Positions 33,621 through 37,310 of a stretch of 37,310 bases of DNA are shown here, in pieces (position 1 is the stretch's first letter; each line of letters starts with the position of its first letter). Source of the DNA: G013214665 sp964649815 (lineage in GTDB: Bacteria > Pseudomonadota > Alphaproteobacteria > Rhodobacterales > Rhodobacteraceae); the NCBI GenBank assembly GCA_964649815.1, contig CAZYQC010000033.1, positions 1 to 37,310 on the forward strand. The letters are read 5' to 3'. The translations under genes were made by a program, and so were the position numbers. The notes beneath the pieces are model-generated. The model had not been told where the DNA came from and ran no database searches. It saw only the letters and a list, made by a program, of their open reading frames with translations.

Positions 33621-34206
33621 ACTGACACGCCGACACGCACTTTCGCTGGCTGCTGCGACTTTGGTAACTGGTGCCGCACCTGCCTGGGCGCTGAACGAGA
33701 CCCAAGCCCGCAAACTGGTTAATGCACTGGTCGCGGAGATCAACACAGTCATTGGTTCCGGCAAATCCGAATCCGCCATGATCGGCGATTTCGAAAAGAT
33801 TTTCGCCCGCTACGCTGACGTCCCAATCATGGCGCGCTACGCACTCGGGGTCGACGCCCGCACAGCCTCGGCCAGCCAAATGAACGCCTTTACCAAGGCA
33901 TTCGCCAGCTATATCTCGCGCAAATACGGGCGCCGGTTTCGCGAATTCATCGGCGGCGAGATCGAAGTAAAATCAGCGCGCGCCATCAAAGCGGGCTACG
34001 AAATCAAATGCGTGGCCTTCCTTCAGGGACAGGCACCCTTCGAAGTCACCTTTCTGGTCTCCGACAAATCCGGGCGAGACAAATTCTTTAATATGTTCAT
34101 CGAAGGCGTGAACTTGCTGTTGACGGAACGGACCGAAATCGGCGCGATGCTGGACCGCCGCGGAGGCAACATCGACAAGATGATTGCCGATCTCAAAAAG
34201 GCGTAA
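33610..34206 (+). CDS. mlaC: Periplasmic phospholipid carrier MlaC
   Basis: Periplasmic shuttle of 198 residues that carries phospholipid between MlaA and the inner-membrane MlaFEDB complex. The MlaC domain is recognisable from FEKIFARYADVPIMARYALG and YGRRFREFIGG. The signal region MLSKLTRRHALSLAAATLV carries a twin-arginine motif (TRRHAL), so export may use Tat rather than Sec. ATG 33610 overlaps the mlaA end by 11 bp and has GAGG a few bases upstream. The stop is 6 bp from the convergent penicillin-binding protein gene. Confidence 0.92.
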   Translation: MLSKLTRRHALSLAAATLVTGAAPAWALNETQARKLVNALVAEINTVIGSGKSESAMIGDFEKIFARYADVPIMARYALGVDARTASASQMNAFTKAFASYISRKYGRRFREFIGGEIEVKSARAIKAGYEIKCVAFLQGQAPFEVTFLVSDKSGRDKFFNMFIEGVNLLLTERTEIGAMLDRRGGNIDKMIADLKKA

Positions 34207-34214
34207 CCCCGCCT
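34194..34214 (-). terminator. Possible terminator of the penicillin-binding protein gene
   Basis: On the minus strand AGGCG and CGCCT form a 5-bp stem with a GGGTTA loop, followed by TTTTG. It spans the stop codons of both mlaC and the convergent gene. The stem is short, so this is a weak call. Confidence 0.35.
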
Positions 34215-34972
34215 ACCGCTCGGCCCCGCTCGAGGTCGGAGGAGAGCCACCTCCGCCGCCCAAAATCTCCCAAAGTACGCGTTCGATGGCGTTGATAGGA
34301 CGTTCGACCACGATTTGCGTCTCGCCCAAGCGCGATCCAGACCCGTCGGGCGACAGCATCGGCAATGGACGCGGCGGCGTATCCTGCAAAACGCGCACCA
34401 TCGTCTCGCGCCAAATCTCAGCAGGCAACCCCGAGCCAGTCACACCTGTCAGCGGTGTATTGTCATCATACCCCATCCAAACGCCCGTCACGTAATCGGC
34501 TGTAAAGGCAATGAACCAGGCGTCTCGTGCGGCCTGGGTGGTTCCCGTTTTGCCCGCAATCTCGTGATTGGCAACGCGGGCGCGCTGTCCGGTCCCTTCG
34601 CGAACAACCTGTTCCATCATCCACGTCAGCTCTCGGGCCGCGTCTTCTTGGATAACCCGCTCACCGATGCCGCCGCCCGCACCCATGAGCGGTTCCTCGT
34701 CGCCAAGCAGGCGCAGTTCGACCAAACCGTAAGGCTGCACCGATGAGCCGCCGTTCAAGATGCCCGCGTAAGCGCCGGTCATCTCGATCAAGGTGCTTTC
34801 CGAGGCGCCCAAGGCCAGGGCGGGCCCATCGGCAAGGTCACTTTCAATCCCAAAAGCGCTTGCTACGGCCCGCACGTTATCACGGCCAACACTTTCTGAA
34901 ACTTTGATCGCAGGAATATTCAGCGAATCCCGCAACGCGCGGGTCAGGCTGACATCTCCGTAATGCTTGTTG
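34213..34972 (-). CDS. Class A penicillin-binding protein, C-terminal part after the assembly gap
   Basis: The transpeptidase portion of a bifunctional glycosyltransferase/transpeptidase, 252 residues after the gap. The SxN motif is seen in SLNIPAIK and the KTG triad in AGKTGTTQAARDAWF, followed by VTGVWMGYDDN. The SxxK motif with the nucleophilic serine must lie in the missing sequence. A glycine- and serine-rich tail (GGGGGSPPTSS) ends the protein. It is the same gene as 35073-36140; the frames do not join across the 100-N run. Confidence 0.9.
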
Positions 34973-35072
34973 NNNNNNNNNNNNNNNNNNNNNNNNNNNN
35001 NNNNNNNNNNNNNNNNNNNNNNNNNNNNNNNNNNNNNNNNNNNNNNNNNNNNNNNNNNNNNNNNNNNNNNNN
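34973..35072. other. 100-N assembly gap
   Basis: Exactly 100 undetermined bases, the conventional placeholder for a scaffold gap of unknown length. The upstream part of the gene ends on a complete codon and the downstream part begins one base before a codon, so an intact gene requires a true gap length of 3n+2, which 100 is not. Confidence 0.98.
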
Positions 35073-36140
35073 GATAATGACGTCCTCGGTGGTCTTGCGG
35101 GTAAAGAACTCTGGCCCCGAAGACATGATCCAATCGGCAAAGTAACCGCCCGCGCGCGCCGCCGCCGCTTGGGACAGCTGTGCCGGGTTCGCAAGGGCCG
35201 CTTGCCGATCAGCGTCACTCAGATAGCCTTGCTCATTCATCAGTCGCAAAATGGTCGCCGCGCGGTTTTGTGACCGCTCAAGATTGTTTGTTGGCGCAAA
35301 CCGCGTCGGCGCGACCAACAAACCGGCAAGCATGGCCGCCTCGGCGGCGTTGACCTGCGACGCTGATTTCCCAAAGTACCGCTGGGACGCCGCCTCAAAA
35401 CCACGCGCCCCGGCCCCAAGGAAAGCACGGTTCATATAGATATTGAGGATTTCATCCTTGGAATATTTGAGCTCCATCGCGAGCGCATAAAGCGCCTCAT
35501 GCGCTTTGCGTTGCATCGTCGTGCGACGGCAATCCGCCTCGTATTCGGCCTCACTTTGCCCGGAGGCAGGATCAAACTGATGGCCCAAGCACAAAAGTTT
35601 GGCCGTTTGCTGCGTAATCGTTGAGCCACCATGCCCCTGCAATGGCCCGCGCCCTTCGCGCAAGTTGATCCGCACCGCACTTGCAATACCGCGCGGGCTG
35701 ACGCCGATGTGGCGGTAAAACCGCTTGTCTTCCGTTGCAACGATCGCGTTGCGCAGATCGTCAGACACCGTTTGCGCTTGCACGACGCCGCCAAACTGGT
35801 CGCCACGCCAGGCGAACACGTCGCCAGATCGGTCCAGCAAAGTCACCGACCCCCGCGCGCGCCCATCATAAAGCGCAGACGCATCGGGCAAGGTCGTCCA
35901 AAAATAAAGCACGATCAGACCCAGAACCATCGCCGCGACCGCACTGACCCGCCACGTCAGCCCCCAAAACAGGCGCAAAAGCCACATCCCAAAGCGCGCA
36001 AAAATGTTGCGCTGACGCGCAGGTTGCTTGCGTTTCTTGCTTTTGGCGGGCGTCACAGCCTTTTTCTTGGGCGCAGCAGCCTTCTTCGGATAGCGACGCT
36101 CCGCCACCAAAGGTTTCTTACCTTTGCGTGAATCACTCAT
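35073..36140 (-). CDS. Class A penicillin-binding protein, N-terminal glycosyltransferase part
   Basis: First 356 residues of a PBP1A/PBP1C-like cell-wall synthase. A lysine-rich cytoplasmic tail (about 1-50) precedes one membrane helix (about 62-82). The GT51 domain has the catalytic glutamate E137 in ATEDKRFYRHIG and the GHGGSTITQQTAK motif, then KDEILNIYMNRAFLGAGARGF. It polymerises glycan strands in the periplasm. An unusual insertion with two cysteines (LLCLGHQFDPASGQSEAEYEADCRRT) follows the TITQQ motif, as seen in some alphaproteobacterial members. The gene is divergent from glnK across about 250 bp. Confidence 0.92.
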
Positions 36141-36235
36141 AACAGCCCTCTGCTCGGCCTTTGTTTGCCCTGATAATATAGGGAAGCATACGGGCGGACA
36201 CCCCCCAAGCTGAGCAACAAGGTCGATTCAAATAC

Positions 36236-36287
36236 GCCCATTTTTTGTGCGATTTTGCCATTTCGCCTATTTTTTGAACAAATGGGT
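36236..36287. repeat. Short direct and inverted repeats upstream of glnK
   Basis: GCCCATTTTTTG (36236-36247) recurs as GCCTATTTTTTG (36265-36276) 29 bp later with one mismatch. In addition CCCATTT (36238-36244) and AAATGGG (36281-36287) form an inverted repeat. They lie in the divergent gap between the penicillin-binding protein gene and glnK, a likely place for nitrogen-regulated control, but no known regulator site is recognised. Confidence 0.4.
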
Positions 36288-36335
36288 CGAGGTTTCCGCC
36301 GCCTCCTTCCGGTCACACTTTCGGTTTTCGGGGTC

Positions 36336-36352
36336 TTACAGCAGGTCTGTAA
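36336..36352. promoter_or_regulatory. Dyad TTACAG-N5-CTGTAA in the glnK leader region
   Basis: TTACAG (36336-36341) and CTGTAA (36347-36352) form a perfect 6-bp inverted repeat around CAGGT. GGG and CCC just outside extend it with a 2-base bulge. It lies 40 bp before the glnK start, so it could be an operator or a 5'-leader hairpin. Confidence 0.4.
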
Positions 36353-36392
36353 CCCGGAAGCAGTCTGACCTGCCAAACAAAGGGGACAAGTG

Positions 36393-36731
36393 GTGAAACT
36401 GATCATTGCAACGATCAAACCGTTCAAGCTCGAGGAGGTGCGCGAGGCACTGACCGAAGCGGGCGTTCGCGGGATGATGGTGACCGAGATCAAGGGCTTT
36501 GGCTCTCAATCTGGTCACACCGAAATCTACCGTGGTGCTGAATACGCGGTGAACTTCGTACCAAAAGTGAAAATCGAAATCGTTGTGGCGGATGCGATGG
36601 CCGATCAGGTCGTCGATACGGTCGCTAAGACGGCCCAGACCGGCAAAATCGGCGACGGCAAGATTTTTGTTCTGGACGTCAGCCAAGCCGTGCGCGTGCG
36701 CACCGGCGAGACAAATGAAGACGCGCTGTAA
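36393..36731 (+). CDS. glnK: PII nitrogen regulatory protein GlnK
   Basis: Trimeric PII signal protein that senses 2-oxoglutarate and ATP/ADP and controls the ammonium channel AmtB. From GTG 36393 the protein has exactly 112 residues, the standard PII length, and Y51 in EIYRGAEYAV falls at the uridylylation site of the T-loop. A second GTG at 36390 is less likely because the AGGGGA ribosome site would be only 3 bases away. The C-terminal TGKIGDGKIFV is the PII signature. The gene lies 34 bp before amtB, the usual glnK-amtB order. Confidence 0.94.
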   Translation: MKLIIATIKPFKLEEVREALTEAGVRGMMVTEIKGFGSQSGHTEIYRGAEYAVNFVPKVKIEIVVADAMADQVVDTVAKTAQTGKIGDGKIFVLDVSQAVRVRTGETNEDAL

Positions 36732-36765
36732 ACCATCGCGGCAAAATCTAGGGAAATCTACGCAA

Positions 36766-37310
36766 ATGAAATCGATTAAGACACTCACCGCTGCCGCCGC
36801 GCTGACTGTGCTGCCAATGGCAGCCTTAGCGCAGGATGCAGCGCCGGGCTTCGACGAGATCGGCCCATATATTATGACGACTCTGCTGTTCTGTATGGCA
36901 GGCTTTCTCGTCTTCTTCATGGCCGCTGGCTTTGCCATGCTGGAAGGTGGCTTGGTGCGTTCCAAGAACGTGACCATGCAGATGACAAAGAACATCGCGT
37001 TGTTCTCGATCGCAGCCATCATGTACTGGCTCGTCGGCTTTAACACGATGTATCCAGGCGACTTTAACGGCTATTTCGCCATCGGCGGACAAACCGTTCT
37101 GGACGCAGTTGGCGTTTCCGCTGCGGATGCGGCACTCGATTACGCCTCGGTCGGTTCTGACTTCTTCTTCCAGCTTGTGTTCGTTGCGGCGACAGCCTCC
37201 ATCGTTTCCGGTGCGGTTGCTGAGCGTATCAAACTGTGGCCATTCCTGATCTTCGTCGTGATCCTGACAGGTATCATGTACCCGATCTCAGGCTCTTGGC
37301 AGTGGGGCGG
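36766..37310 (+). CDS. amtB: Ammonium transporter AmtB (3' partial)
   Basis: Inner-membrane ammonium channel; 181 residues are visible and the frame is still open at the window edge. A signal peptide (MKSIKTLTAAAALTVLPMAALA) precedes the mature protein, as in many bacterial AmtB proteins. TM1 and its loop read FMAAGFAMLEGGLVRSKN, and the later stretch FVAATASIVSGAVAERIK and YPISGSWQWGG are conserved family motifs. AGGGAAA is about 10 bases upstream of the ATG. It is co-transcribed with glnK, whose product blocks the channel when nitrogen is plentiful. Confidence 0.94.
   Translation, partial: MKSIKTLTAAAALTVLPMAALAQDAAPGFDEIGPYIMTTLLFCMAGFLVFFMAAGFAMLEGGLVRSKNVTMQMTKNIALFSIAAIMYWLVGFNTMYPGDFNGYFAIGGQTVLDAVGVSAADAALDYASVGSDFFFQLVFVAATASIVSGAVAERIKLWPFLIFVVILTGIMYPISGSWQWG

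Overview
The window looks like a chromosomal stretch from a marine alphaproteobacterium of the roseobacter group (Rhodobacterales). The evidence is the sulfoacetaldehyde/sulfite gene block, Rhodobacterales-like protein sequences throughout, moderately high GC, and a short intergenic repeat of a type I recall from this order. I see no phage, transposon, CRISPR array, rRNA or tRNA gene. The DNA is densely packed: many neighbours share a 4-bp ATGA stop/start overlap, and no gene-free stretch exceeds 300 bp. A 100-N assembly gap lies at 34973-35072 inside a penicillin-binding protein gene.

Layout. (1) 1-7193, plus strand: xsc (5' end outside the window), pta and soeABC. Together they convert sulfoacetaldehyde, the intermediate of taurine breakdown, to acetyl-CoA and then oxidise the released sulfite to sulfate with electrons going to the quinone pool. 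(2) 7314-9362, minus: dapA followed by an M20 amidohydrolase. (3) 9502-15829: soluble lytic transglycosylase; an EamA transporter and mnmD on minus; an MnmC2-like FAD oxidase on plus; a hotdog dehydratase on minus; a VOC protein on plus; an FMN reductase on minus. (4) 15910-17593, minus: an OmpA-type lipoprotein and an AraC-HTH/alkylguanine transferase fusion. (5) 17680-19912, plus: nth, a PfkB-type (adenosine) kinase and a GNAT protein in one overlapping operon. (6) 19919-22007: rppH with a small periplasmic protein on minus, and a LysR regulator on plus with a striking perfect dyad between them. (7) 22014-24969, minus: CinA-like domain protein, GNAT, AhpD-like protein and an exported OmpA-domain protein, tightly coupled. 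(8) 25016-28936: sfsA and map on plus; a ferredoxin-reductase-like flavoprotein and rsmD on minus; a peroxiredoxin on plus with a clear terminator. (9) 28995-32601, minus: RidA, glycerophosphodiesterase, DUF482/FemAB-like protein, pterin dehydratase and MscS, in one operon. (10) 32829-34206, plus: mlaA and mlaC, the outer-membrane lipid asymmetry pair. (11) 34213-36140, minus: a class A penicillin-binding protein interrupted by the gap. (12) 36393-end, plus: glnK and amtB (3' end outside the window), the ammonium sensing and uptake pair.

Most genes are recognisable housekeeping or roseobacter metabolic genes; I did not find a clearly new multi-gene system. The points most worth a second look are the direct 44-bp hairpin repeats that bracket soeBC, the perfect 9-bp dyad upstream of the LysR gene, the split and divergent mnmC halves, the dapA/M20 pair, the Tat-like signal on MlaC, and the gap that removes the catalytic serine of the penicillin-binding protein.
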